From Micrococcaceae bacterium (GTDB lineage: Bacteria; Actinomycetota; Actinomycetes; Actinomycetales; Micrococcaceae), in the NCBI GenBank assembly GCA_030452125.1, contig JAKDMV010000020.1:1-35332 (forward strand): a stretch of 35,332 bases of DNA, given 5' to 3'. The notes under the pieces were generated by a model. That model did no database searches. It was not told the DNA's origin and saw nothing but the letters and a program-made list of their open reading frames with translations. Positions within the stretch are counted from its first letter, which is position 1. The number at the start of each line of letters is the position of its first letter. A program made the translations under genes and the position numbers. Shown here piece after piece: positions 23,433 through 31,168 of the stretch.

Positions 23433-24332
23433 CTACGCGGTGGCTTCGCGGACCCGCGCCACGATGTGCTGGCGGGCGGCACGCCCGGTCGCCGTGGGCA
23501 GCAGCGGATACACGTGGAGCTGCCCCTGCTTTTCGACGTATTCGACGTCGACGCCGGCCCGGGCGGCGCGCTGTGCAAAGAGCCGGCCGTCGGGGTTGAG
23601 GATGTCTCGGGTTCCGGAGAAGAGCGTCACGGGGCCCAGACCCTCCAAGTCACCATTGAGCGGGCTGACCGTGGGGTCATCCACGTCCAGGGTGTCCCGC
23701 CACAGGTCGATGAAGACCTGGGTGCCCCGGGTGCCGAGCCACGGATCACTGGGCTGGACGGCAGCGATCTCGGGGTTCTTCATGGACAGGTCGACCGCCG
23801 GGGCGATGGCGATCGTCCGCGGCAGGGTCACCTGGTGCCGGTCGCGCAGGTGCAGGAGGGTCGACAGGACGATCTGGCCTCCTGCGGAGTCCCCGGCCAG
23901 GACGGTGGGTTCGGCGCTCTCCAGGCACTTCAGGACCTCGGTGGTGAAACCGTCGACGACCCTCCCGGCCGTGCCGAAGGGGACCAGTGGATAGATCAGC
24001 ACATGGACGGTGGTCCGTGCCTCGGCGGCGATCTGCGCGGCGAGCTGCCAATGCTGGGGGGAGATCTCGTTGACCCATCCGCCGCCGTGGGCGTAGATGA
24101 GGTGCCCCCGGGCCCCGGGATTGCGGGGCCGCAGCGTGTAGGCGGGCCATCCGGCCGCGGTGCGCGCCACGGTGATGCCGACGTCGTTCCGCAGCCCCCG
24201 CGGTGGACCGTAGGGGGCCGGGCGGAGCGTGCCTTCGCGGACCCGTCGGTGGGCCGCGGCCTCCGAGATGAACTCTTCTCCGGCCTTCGTGGCCTTCAGG
24301 AAGACGGGGATGAGCGGCTCGGGAAGGATCAT
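23433..24332 (-). CDS. alpha/beta hydrolase, HSL-type esterase
   Basis: A 299-residue carboxylesterase of the hormone-sensitive-lipase family. The oxyanion motif HGGGW is at 82-86, the nucleophile elbow GDSAGG at 147-152 (S149), and the likely acid and base are D243 (GTRDILNPDG) and H273 (GQLHVYPLL). No signal peptide is visible, so it is probably cytosolic. ATG 24332 overlaps the stop of the glutathione peroxidase gene (ATGA). It is the last gene of the glycerophosphodiesterase-peroxidase-esterase operon, which suggests lipid turnover or repair, and converges on the sugar dehydrogenase gene. Confidence 0.9.
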   Translation of the reverse strand: MILPEPLIPVFLKATKAGEEFISEAAAHRRVREGTLRPAPYGPPRGLRNDVGITVARTAAGWPAYTLRPRNPGARGHLIYAHGGGWVNEISPQHWQLAAQIAAEARTTVHVLIYPLVPFGTAGRVVDGFTTEVLKCLESAEPTVLAGDSAGGQIVLSTLLHLRDRHQVTLPRTIAIAPAVDLSMKNPEIAAVQPSDPWLGTRGTQVFIDLWRDTLDVDDPTVSPLNGDLEGLGPVTLFSGTRDILNPDGRLFAQRAARAGVDVEYVEKQGQLHVYPLLPTATGRAARQHIVARVREATA

Positions 24333-24844
24333 GGCTGGTTCCGTGTCCGATCGGTCGGTGGCTGGTCGGGGAGGTTGGCTTCGATCGCCGCGATGATTTC
24401 CGGGGCATCCGGTGTGGTCCGGGGACGGAAGCGCAGCCTCTGTCCGGAGGGTAGCAGGAGGAACTTCTCGAAGTTCCAGCGCACGCGTCCGGCCTTCCCG
24501 GTGGCGTCCTTCGTCTTCTTCAGCTCCGTATACAGCGGGTGCTCGTTCCGGCCGTTCACGCGGAGGCGGTCGAAGACCGGAAAGGTGATGCCGTACGTCG
24601 TCGAACAGTACTGGAGCACCGCCTCGTTGCTGCGCAGTTCCTGGAGGAACTGGTTGCTGGGGAAACCCAGGACGGTGAAACCGCGATCGGCATAGGTGCG
24701 GTGGAGTTCCTCGAGCTGCTCGTATTGTCCGGATAGTCCGCAGCGCGAGGCGACGTTGACCACCATGACCACCTGGCCCGCGTAGTCGTTGAGGGTCGTG
24801 GTGCGCTCATCCATCGTGGTCAGGGGAATCGTGGTCAGGTCCAT
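24329..24844 (-). CDS. glutathione peroxidase family protein (Cys type)
   Basis: A 171-residue thiol peroxidase, the typical length. Peroxidatic C35 is in VNVASRCGLSGQY; Q65 (FPSNQF) and W123-N124 (RVRWNFEKFL) complete the catalytic tetrad. It is a cysteine enzyme, not a selenoenzyme. The usual FPCNQF cysteine is a serine here. Bacterial members of this type generally use thioredoxin or, in actinobacteria, perhaps mycothiol-linked reductants. I chose ATG 24844, where the domain begins; the open frame continues to 25072 through the upstream gene. It lies 44 bp after the phosphodiesterase stop and overlaps the esterase start. Confidence 0.92.
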   Translation of the reverse strand: MDLTTIPLTTMDERTTTLNDYAGQVVMVVNVASRCGLSGQYEQLEELHRTYADRGFTVLGFPSNQFLQELRSNEAVLQYCSTTYGITFPVFDRLRVNGRNEHPLYTELKKTKDATGKAGRVRWNFEKFLLLPSGQRLRFRPRTTPDAPEIIAAIEANLPDQPPTDRTRNQP

Positions 24845-24888
24845 ATCCGGGCCAACCCCTGCGGGGCCTGGGACATTCCCCCTGGTAC

Positions 24889-26664
24889 CTAATGCGAGGT
24901 CGGCATCACGCTGGCCAGATGCTTGACCACATCGCGCAGCGGGAACGCCGTGCCCGGATGCGCGTGGACCCGGGACCGTTGGGTCCTGGCCCGCTGCGGG
25001 TGGTCGGTGACGATTCCGGCGACGCCGTCGTAGAGGTATTTGCGGATGCGGTCCTCGCGGTTGACCGTCCACACATAGACGGGCAGATCCGCCGCGCGGG
25101 CCTGGTCCAGGAACTGCTTGGAATAGGAGGCCTGTTCCACGACCAGGAAATCGCAGTTCACGTCCGGGATCCCGCCGACGGTCATCGCGATGGTGTATCC
25201 CACGGACAGGTCGGGGCGCCGGGCCTTGAGCGATTCCACGAGGTCGGCATCCAGGGAATGGTAGATGTTGTCGTCCAGGGGTCCCACCGAGGCGAGTTCG
25301 GCGATGAAGCGGTCCAGGTAGTCGTCCGTTTCATGGCCGTGGACCTTGGGCTCGATGAGGAGCTTGATCCCCAACTGCCGGGCCCGGCGGACGTAGTCCA
25401 GCATCGAGGGGATGTGGTCGCTGAAGCCCCGGGCACTGACCGTGGTGGCTTCGGCCTCGGCCAGGGTCAGATCGTAGATGTCCACGTTGTGGCCGGTCAG
25501 GAGCAGCAGGTTCGTGTCATGGCTGGCGACGAAGTGTCCGTCCTTGGTCTGCTGGACGTCGACCTCCACCAGATCGGGGTCCTGGGTGGCCGCCGATTCC
25601 AAGGCGCCCAGGGTGTTCTCGACCCCGCCCCACACCCACCCGCGGTGGGCGATGACCAGGGGGTCGGAAGTCTGGGCCGGAGCGGCGGCCACCGCGGGGG
25701 CGCCCATGATGGCGATGGCCACCACCGCGGCGCCCGCCGTGGTGCGCAGCGCCAGCCGACGTCCCCCGAGGGGGAGTGCGGCACGGCCCGGCGACCGGTT
25801 GGCTTCGGCGGCGGGGCGGTCCACCGCCCCGGCGGGCGAGGCGGAGGCCCGGCCGGCCGGAACCCGCCGATCCACCCAGGCGAGCAACACCCGGATGAGC
25901 GCCACCGTGGCGATGACCATGAGCACGAAGTCCGCCGCCCGCGCCGCCCCCAGGCCCAGGGTGGTCACCAGATGGGAATCGGTGTCCAGCACGGCCCCGG
26001 GCAGGGTCGCGGCCCAGGCCACGGTGCGCGAGGGCAGATCGAAGGTCAGCACCGCGGCCAGTAGCGGGGCAGCGAGGATCGTCGGGAGGCGGAGGCGTGG
26101 GGTCCAGGTCGCCTGCCAGCTGGTGAGCATGGCCCGCAACGGGGTCAGCCCGCGGGTGACCAGCAGCGGGATGGTCGGCAACAGGCGCAGGTTCAGATAC
26201 ACCAGCGCGCTGATCATCGACAGGTACAAGCTGATGCTCAACGGTTTCTTGAGGTACTCGGCCGTGACGAACGGGGCGACCCCGATATCGCGGGTCAGCG
26301 GGGAGAGATCGGCCAACCCGCCCAGCGGCATGAGCAGGAAGACGTAGAGGGCCACCAGCGGGGCCTGCAGCCCCAGCGCCTTGCCGGTCGCACGCCAGGC
26401 CTGGCGTCCCGCCGTCGTTCCCGGATGCCGTGACCCGGCGCGGATCCTGCCCACCAGGGCGATGACCGAGGTGTATTGCAGGGCCAGTGCGCCCAGGGCG
26501 ATGAACCCGATGGCCAGGAACAGCAACACCGACGGGGGACTATGCAGGATCCGCGGGAAGTTCCGGTCGGTCAGGTTCGGGGTCCCGGCCAGCGCCAATG
26601 CGTGGGTGAACAAGAACTTCACCAACGGCAGTACGAACACCAGGATGATGCCCTGCCAGAGCAC
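24889..26664 (-). CDS. membrane-anchored glycerophosphodiester phosphodiesterase
   Basis: A 591-residue protein: residues 1-265 form a multi-helix membrane domain of the GDPD-associated type, then a linker and another hydrophobic segment (307-330), then an extracytoplasmic GDPD catalytic domain. Catalytic motifs are AHRG (339-342), EN (349-350), EVD (367-369) and HD (382-383), with a Glu in LLIEPKVHG further on. It would hydrolyse glycerophosphodiesters or lipoteichoic-type polymers to glycerol phosphate and an alcohol. The GTG at 26664 is the first standard start, but the frame stays open for about 50 more codons with a protein-like sequence, so the true start may be upstream. First gene of the operon with the peroxidase and esterase. 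Confidence 0.9.
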   Translation of the reverse strand: MLWQGIILVFVLPLVKFLFTHALALAGTPNLTDRNFPRILHSPPSVLLFLAIGFIALGALALQYTSVIALVGRIRAGSRHPGTTAGRQAWRATGKALGLQAPLVALYVFLLMPLGGLADLSPLTRDIGVAPFVTAEYLKKPLSISLYLSMISALVYLNLRLLPTIPLLVTRGLTPLRAMLTSWQATWTPRLRLPTILAAPLLAAVLTFDLPSRTVAWAATLPGAVLDTDSHLVTTLGLGAARAADFVLMVIATVALIRVLLAWVDRRVPAGRASASPAGAVDRPAAEANRSPGRAALPLGGRRLALRTTAGAAVVAIAIMGAPAVAAAPAQTSDPLVIAHRGWVWGGVENTLGALESAATQDPDLVEVDVQQTKDGHFVASHDTNLLLLTGHNVDIYDLTLAEAEATTVSARGFSDHIPSMLDYVRRARQLGIKLLIEPKVHGHETDDYLDRFIAELASVGPLDDNIYHSLDADLVESLKARRPDLSVGYTIAMTVGGIPDVNCDFLVVEQASYSKQFLDQARAADLPVYVWTVNREDRIRKYLYDGVAGIVTDHPQRARTQRSRVHAHPGTAFPLRDVVKHLASVMPTSH

Positions 26665-26937
26665 GAGTACCCCGGCAGGGACCGACAGGCCCGTCAGGAA
26701 CGCCCTGAGCCTCCCGGGCCGGGCGGTCGGGGCGGTATCGGTCCCGGCCGGTTGCTCGTGCTGGTTGCGCTGGCCGATGGCGTCTTCCCCCTGTCCCTGC
26801 CTCGGTGGTTCCGGACCGCCACGGGCCGTGACGGGTTAAAAGATCCGTACCATTTTACCAATGCGGGGCGGGGGACCGGGTATCCGGTGCGTTCGGCGGG
26901 GTCGAGTCGCCGGGCCGGACGGGCCCGGGCGGGGTGG
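26665..26937. other. gap upstream of the phosphodiesterase gene
   Basis: About 270 bp. The part next to the phosphodiesterase (26665-26833) is open in its frame and may code its N-terminus. Further out is an AT-rich patch (26835-26865) with a direct repeat of TGGTA spaced by AAA and a possible minus-strand TTGGTA/TAACCC pair 17 bp apart, probably the operon promoter. Nothing else is seen. Confidence 0.4.
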
Positions 26938-27369
26938 TTAGAGCAGGGATTTCAGGTAGGCGCGGTCGGCGGGATCCAGCGACGTGGCGAAGCTGGCCAG
27001 GCATCTGCGCCGGTCGTTGGTTTCGCCCAGCGCCCGGACCATATGGGCCGCGGAGAATTCACAACCGCTCAACGCGGCGGTGTAGGACCAGACCTGGCCG
27101 GTCAGTTCCCGGGTGGCCAATTGCTTCTCCACCAGATGCCCCAACACCGTGGCCACCGTGGTGTAGGCCGGATGCGGGGGTTCGCCGGTGGCCAGTTCCT
27201 CGAGGATGCTGCGCGTGGTGTGGGTCTGCTTGGTCTTCCACAGCACGTCCAGGACCCGGCGTTCCAGGGTGCCGACCCGGGGGGCCTCTCCGGGGTCGAA
27301 GGGCAGGAGGGGCTGCCGGGGCGATGCCCCGGGCTCGACGGCGGCCTCGCCGGTGGTGGTGGTGCTCAT
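26938..27369 (-). CDS. BlaI/MecI/CopY-type repressor
   Basis: A 143-residue winged-helix repressor. The BlaI core is clear: GTLERRVLDVLWKTKQTHTTRSILEELA, then HPAYTTVATVLGHLVEKQLATRELTGQVWSY, with the C-terminal helices (EFSAAHMVRALGETNDRRRCLASFATSLDPADRAYLKSLL). No BlaR1-type sensor protease and no beta-lactamase are nearby. It has two cysteines (C103, C123) in the dimerisation part. ATG 27369 has AAAGGA 8 nt upstream and overlaps the stop of the upstream membrane gene (ATGA). Its likely targets are the palindromes at 27991-28029. Confidence 0.88.
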   Translation of the reverse strand: MSTTTTGEAAVEPGASPRQPLLPFDPGEAPRVGTLERRVLDVLWKTKQTHTTRSILEELATGEPPHPAYTTVATVLGHLVEKQLATRELTGQVWSYTAALSGCEFSAAHMVRALGETNDRRRCLASFATSLDPADRAYLKSLL

Positions 27370-27929
27370 GCCTGGGTCCTTTCCGCTGTCTCCTGTAGGG
27401 CATCCGGTCGCGGGATCGACACCGGGCATTCGACCTGGCCCGAGAGCCGGTAGATCACGGCGCCGAAGGTCATGACCAGGGCCAGGGCGGCCATCCAGGG
27501 CTGCAGGGGCGCGAAGTAGGCCATTGCGCCGGAATACCCCAGGGCCAACAGGGCGATCTTATTGCAGACCGGGCAACCGATGGCGAACCAGGCCAGCAGC
27601 CCACCGGCCAACCCCCAACGCGAACCGCCGTCGGCCGAGGAGTCCTCCGGGGCCGGGGCGGCCCCGCGGGGACTGACATAGCTGCCCACCAACAGTCCGG
27701 AGAGCAGGGACGTGGCGATCCAGACCGGCCGGTCCCATGCCGTGGGGGCGATGTCGCGGCTGAAGAAGTCGTTGGGGATCAGGACGGTGGCCACGCCGAG
27801 CAGCACGCCGATGCCCAGGGCGCCGAGGGCGGCGACGATCCATTGCCGGGGCCCCCACCACCTCAGGGCGGTCGCGGCCAACGTGATGCGGCGTGTGAAG
27901 CCGATGCGCGGTCGTGCGGGGCGTGACAT
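27366..27929 (-). CDS. four-helix membrane protein with CPVC motif
   Basis: A 187-residue membrane protein with four hydrophobic segments (about 29-52, 68-85, 107-132, 143-162). The third helix region contains GCPVCNKIALLALGYSGAMAYFAPLQP, with C119 and C122 as a CxxC pair near the membrane face, and a third cysteine in ECPVS (C168) after the last helix. I have no established function for it. By context, divergent from DsbA-like and CcdA-like genes and coupled to a BlaI-type repressor, it is probably a thiol-redox or metal-handling membrane component. A relation to DsbB or VKOR is not supported by any visible motif beyond the cysteines. Confidence 0.7.
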   Translation of the reverse strand: MSRPARPRIGFTRRITLAATALRWWGPRQWIVAALGALGIGVLLGVATVLIPNDFFSRDIAPTAWDRPVWIATSLLSGLLVGSYVSPRGAAPAPEDSSADGGSRWGLAGGLLAWFAIGCPVCNKIALLALGYSGAMAYFAPLQPWMAALALVMTFGAVIYRLSGQVECPVSIPRPDALQETAERTQA

Positions 27930-27990
27930 GGGTACTGGCTCCTGGGTGGTGTGTGATCTTCAACGGAAAACTTGATCGTCGCCGTTCTAT

Positions 27991-28009
27991 CTACTATCAA
28001 GGATAGTAG
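27991..28009. promoter_or_regulatory. operator 1 (BlaI-type palindrome)
   Basis: A perfect inverted repeat with a 3-bp spacer, CTACTATCaagGATAGTAG, in the 126-bp divergent gap between the CPVC/BlaI arm and the DsbA-like arm. The TACTA...TAGTA core resembles BlaI/MecI/CopY sites. Confidence 0.7.
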
Positions 28010-28012
28010 AGA

Positions 28013-28029
28013 TACTATGCAACATAGTA
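28013..28029. promoter_or_regulatory. operator 2 (BlaI-type palindrome)
   Basis: A second inverted repeat, TACTATGcaaCATAGTA, whose centre is 21 bp (two helical turns) from that of operator 1. TACTAT at 28013-28018 is also a good -10 box for the DsbA-like gene, so repressor binding here would block that promoter. Confidence 0.68.
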
Positions 28030-28055
28030 GCTAATCGATCGAAAGCAGCACCCCC

Positions 28056-28862
28056 ATGTCTGAAACACCAATGCACGACGAACCGGCGACGCCGGGCCGC
28101 CGGAACGGCGGAGCCAGGAAACTGCCATGGGTGTGGATCATTCCGATCCCCGTGGCCCTCGTCATCGGTCTGTTGATCGGCATGCAATTGCCCTTCGGCA
28201 ACGGAAGCCCCTCCGAACCGGCCCCGGCCGCCGCACCGCAGGAACAGCAACAGCAGCAACCACCCCAGCAGGAGCAGGCCCCGGGCGAGGACGTCGAGGT
28301 CCCGGACATGGCCCGCGTGGATCCGGAGGATCCCACCGCCGTGGGGGATGTGGATGCGCCGGTGGTCATGGTGGCCTACTCGGACTTCCAGTGTCCGTTC
28401 TGCGCCAAATGGACGGCCAACACCCTGCCGACCCTGATGGACAAGTACGTCGACGAGGGAAAGCTGCGCATTGAATGGCGGGACCTGGACATCTTCGGCG
28501 ATGCGTCCCTGAAGGCCGCCGAAGCCGCCCAGGCGGCGGCCATGCAGGACGGCTACCTCGAATTCCACGAGGAGATGTCCAAGGACGGCAAGATCGCCGA
28601 TGCCTCCGCCTTCGAGGACAAGAACCTGAAGGCCACCGCCGAGAAGCTCGGGATGGACGGCGATCAGCTCATCGAGGACATGAACGGGGTCCACGCCCCG
28701 GATGTGGTGCAGCAGAACATCGACGAGGCCATGGAGCTGGGCGTGACCAGCACCCCGTCCTTCCTGCTGAACAAGACCCCGTTCGTCGGCGCCCAGCCCA
28801 CGGAGAACTTCATCGAGGCCATCGACAAGGAAATCAAGGCCGCTGAAAAGGACGAGAAGTAG
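28056..28862 (+). CDS. membrane-anchored DsbA-like thioredoxin-fold protein
   Basis: A 268-residue extracytoplasmic thiol oxidoreductase. A short cytosolic start is followed by one membrane segment (24-45), a Pro/Gln-rich linker (50-85, with a run of five Gln) and a DsbA/thioredoxin_4 domain. The active site is CPFC (C113, C116) in AYSDFQCPFC, and the cis-proline loop is TSTPSFLL near the end. It probably forms or isomerises disulfides outside the membrane. The next gene, a CcdA-like electron conduit, starts directly after its stop, so the two presumably form a redox pair. It is divergent from the BlaI arm and preceded by the two operators. Confidence 0.92.
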   Translation: MSETPMHDEPATPGRRNGGARKLPWVWIIPIPVALVIGLLIGMQLPFGNGSPSEPAPAAAPQEQQQQQPPQQEQAPGEDVEVPDMARVDPEDPTAVGDVDAPVVMVAYSDFQCPFCAKWTANTLPTLMDKYVDEGKLRIEWRDLDIFGDASLKAAEAAQAAAMQDGYLEFHEEMSKDGKIADASAFEDKNLKATAEKLGMDGDQLIEDMNGVHAPDVVQQNIDEAMELGVTSTPSFLLNKTPFVGAQPTENFIEAIDKEIKAAEKDEK

Positions 28863-29798
28863 ATGGAGGCCGGACTGCTCTTTGCCTTCGTCGGGGGAGT
28901 GCTGGGGCTGTTCAGCCCCTGCAACGCCCTGCTGCTTCCGGCGTTCTTCGCCCATGCGGCCACCTCCACCCGCAGGCTCTCGGCCCTGGGGCTGGCCTTC
29001 CTGATCGGCATGCTGGCCACCCTGGTCCCGCTGGGCCTGGGCATCGGCTGGCTCGGGGGCACCATCGCGGTGGATCGCCGGGCCCTGATCGTCGTGGCCG
29101 CCTGGGTCATCATCACCCTGGGGGTCGTGCAGATCCTGGGCGGGGGATTCGATGTCGGCAAGCTGCTGCCCAGCCGGGCCCGGCGCAAGGGTCCAGCGAC
29201 CCCGTCACTGGGTGGGGCCGTATTGCTGGGGACCGCCGCCGGGGTGGCCGGATTCTGTACCGGCCCCGTCCTGGGAGCGATCCTCACCCTCGTCCTGGCC
29301 CAGGGCAGTGCCCTCTCGGGAGGACTGCTGCTGGCCATATACGCCCTGGGCATGGTGATCCCCGTGCTGATCGTGGCCGGCATCATCCGTCGGACCGGGG
29401 TGTTCAAGGCCGGCTGGCTGCGCGGACGCACCGTGTATCTGGGCAGGTTCCGCTTCAACACCAACATGTTGATCGCCGGGGTGGTCACCGTGGCCGTCGG
29501 GGTCGTCATGTTGGCCACCGGCGGACTCGTCACCTCCAATGAACTGATCTCCGCCTCGGTGATGGACAAGGTCTCCGCCGCGGCCGGCTCCGTCGACCAG
29601 GCGCTGCCGGGCTGGGCCTGGCCGGCACTGTTGGGACTGGTGCTGTTGGGCTGGTGGATCCTGGCGGTCCGCCGTCACCTCAAGGCCGAAGACCCGGGGA
29701 ACGGGCAGGACGCGGAGCACGACGCCGGCTCGCAGGACGCTGGTTCGGGCCAGTCGGGCGAACGGGCCACCAGCGGCGCGGGAACGGAGGCACCATGA
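28863..29798 (+). CDS. CcdA/DsbD-type thiol-electron conduit
   Basis: A 311-residue membrane protein with six core helices and a further helix pair, of the cytochrome c biogenesis (DsbD transmembrane) family. Both redox cysteines are present: C20 in GLFSPCNALLLPAFF and C132 in GVAGFCTGPVLGA. It would carry electrons from cytosolic thioredoxin to an extracytoplasmic partner, most likely the DsbA-like protein encoded immediately upstream. The C-terminal tail is cytosolic-type, acidic and Ser/Gly-rich (EDPGNGQDAEHDAGSQDAG). Its stop overlaps the start of the DsrE-like gene (ATGA). No cytochrome c or ResB/ResC gene is visible in this window. Confidence 0.88.
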   Translation: MEAGLLFAFVGGVLGLFSPCNALLLPAFFAHAATSTRRLSALGLAFLIGMLATLVPLGLGIGWLGGTIAVDRRALIVVAAWVIITLGVVQILGGGFDVGKLLPSRARRKGPATPSLGGAVLLGTAAGVAGFCTGPVLGAILTLVLAQGSALSGGLLLAIYALGMVIPVLIVAGIIRRTGVFKAGWLRGRTVYLGRFRFNTNMLIAGVVTVAVGVVMLATGGLVTSNELISASVMDKVSAAAGSVDQALPGWAWPALLGLVLLGWWILAVRRHLKAEDPGNGQDAEHDAGSQDAGSGQSGERATSGAGTEAP

Positions 29799-30142
29799 AC
29801 TCCCTGGTGCTGCACCTGGCCGGACCGGGGCAGGCGCCGTTCCCCGATCTGGCCACGGCCTTGAGGATCGCCGCCAACGCGCTGGCCGAATTGCCCGGCA
29901 CCGAGGTGGAGATCGTGGTCCAGGGTCCGTCGGTGACCCGGCTGGCCGCCCCGGCGGAGGACTCGGCACGGATCACGGAGCTGCTCGGCACGGGACGGGT
30001 GGCGATCAGTGCCTGTGCCAACTCCCTGCGCTCGGCCGGGGTGGAGGTCTCGGAGCTGGCCCCCGGGGTCCGCGACGTGCCGGCAGCCATCGCCCAGCTG
30101 GCCCGCCGGCAGGGCGAGGGGGCCGCCTACGTCCGCATCTGA
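29795..30142 (+). CDS. DsrE-like sulfur-relay family protein
   Basis: A 115-residue protein with the DsrE/DsrF-like fold pattern: NSLVLHLAGPGQ, ATALRIAANALAELPGTEVEIVVQG, VAISACANSLRSAGV with C74 at the position of the conserved sulfur-carrying cysteine, and a final AAYVRI. Family members bind or pass on persulfide sulfur. GGAGG lies 4 nt before ATG 29795, and the start overlaps the CcdA stop (ATGA). Placed between a thiol-redox operon and a sulfide-oxidation operon, it fits a role in sulfur handling; the partner is unknown. Confidence 0.82.
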   Translation: MNSLVLHLAGPGQAPFPDLATALRIAANALAELPGTEVEIVVQGPSVTRLAAPAEDSARITELLGTGRVAISACANSLRSAGVEVSELAPGVRDVPAAIAQLARRQGEGAAYVRI

Positions 30143-30147
30143 GGCAG

Positions 30148-30181
30148 CCCGGGCCCGACCCGCGATAGCATCGGTCCCGGG
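30148..30181 (+). terminator. hairpin after the DsrE-like gene
   Basis: CCCGGGCCCGA and TCGGTCCCGGG form an 11-bp stem with one mismatch and a 12-nt loop, starting 5 nt after the stop codon. No U-run. It probably separates the thiol operon from the GntR gene. Confidence 0.5.
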
Positions 30182-30255
30182 AGCCGGCACGTCAGTTCTC
30201 GGCGTCCGGGCGTCCGGCAACCGGCCGGCACCATAGACAGCGAGGCGGGGAGACG

Positions 30256-31002
30256 ATGGCCACCGGGCAACGGGATCAACCAGGGCGCAAGGTCCCCCTC
30301 TGGCAAGCGGTCCAGGATCGGCTCAAGGAGCGGATCGACCGCGGGGAGTTCGTCGACGGCTTCCCCGGGGAAATGGCCCTGGCCGATGAATACGAGGTCA
30401 GCCGGTCCACCATCCGGGCCGCCCTGGCCCCGCTGCGTCGGGCCGGGCTGCTTTCGGCCCAACGCGGCAGGCAATCCTCGGTGGTCAACGTCGTGGACGA
30501 ACAACGGTTCGGCCCCGTCTACAGCCTCTTTGCCGCCGTCGAGAACGCCGGGATGACCCAGCGCAGCGTCGTCGAGGTCGCCGAGCTGCGCCGCTCCGCC
30601 ACGGCGGCGGCCCATCTGGGGTTGGCGGCCGATGCCGAACTCGTCTTCATCTCCCGTACCCGCTATGCGGACCGCGACGTCATCGCCGTGGACGACACTT
30701 GGCTGCCCGCCGACCTTGCCGCGCCGGTCTTGGAGGCCGATCTGAGGCATACGGCCCTCTATGAGGTGCTGCGCCGCAGGTGCTCGATCACCCTCAGCGC
30801 CGGACATGAAACCCTGCACGCGTTGGCCTCCGACGGGGCCCAGTCGCGGCGCCTGGCCTGTCCCGAGGGGACCGCCGTCTTCTTCATCGAACGTCTCGGT
30901 CTGGCCGGGGAGCAGGCGGTGGAATGGCGCGAAACCCTCATCCGGGGAGACCGTTTCACCGTCACCACCTCCTATCCCTCGGCCCCCGCCGCCGCCCGCT
31001 GA
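30256..31002 (+). CDS. GntR/HutC family regulator with UTRA domain
   Basis: A 248-residue regulator. The winged helix spans about residues 14-78 (PLWQAVQDRLKERIDRGEFVDGFPGEMALADEYEVSRSTIRAALAPLRRAGL). The UTRA ligand domain spans about 85-240 (YSLFAAVENAGMTQRSVVE, LVFISRTRYADRDVIAVDDTWLP). Its only two cysteines, C176 and C202, both lie in the UTRA domain. GGGGAGA precedes ATG 30256. It is transcribed toward the sulfide:quinone oxidoreductase gene, and a perfect palindrome lies in the gap, so it probably controls sulfide oxidation. UTRA domains usually bind sugars or amino acids; a sulfur signal would be new to the family. Confidence 0.88.
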   Translation: MATGQRDQPGRKVPLWQAVQDRLKERIDRGEFVDGFPGEMALADEYEVSRSTIRAALAPLRRAGLLSAQRGRQSSVVNVVDEQRFGPVYSLFAAVENAGMTQRSVVEVAELRRSATAAAHLGLAADAELVFISRTRYADRDVIAVDDTWLPADLAAPVLEADLRHTALYEVLRRRCSITLSAGHETLHALASDGAQSRRLACPEGTAVFFIERLGLAGEQAVEWRETLIRGDRFTVTTSYPSAPAAAR

Positions 31003-31062
31003 CCCCGCCGGTTCCCGGCGCGCCGACCACTGCCACCATCCGGGGGCTTCCCAGAATCGGTA

Positions 31063-31076
31063 AATGTACGTACATT
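31063..31076 (+). promoter_or_regulatory. GntR-type operator upstream of the sulfide oxidation operon
   Basis: AATGTACGTACATT is a perfect 14-bp palindrome of the GTAC type favoured by GntR proteins. It lies about 90 bp before the oxidoreductase start, and TACATT at its end could serve as -10 box, so repression by the upstream GntR protein is plausible. Confidence 0.6.
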
Positions 31077-31168
31077 AGGTCGTAGGGTGCTTCCCGCTGG
31101 GATCCGGCACCTCCCCGCCGCATGCACAGCTCCGGCGGGCAGCGCCGAACGAAGTGGAGACGTTTCAT

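Noticed and set aside
26938-28862. Beta-lactam resistance locus (BlaI family)
   Set aside because: No BlaR1 sensor or beta-lactamase is present; the metallo-beta-lactamase fold at 32396 is a persulfide dioxygenase with rhodanese domains.
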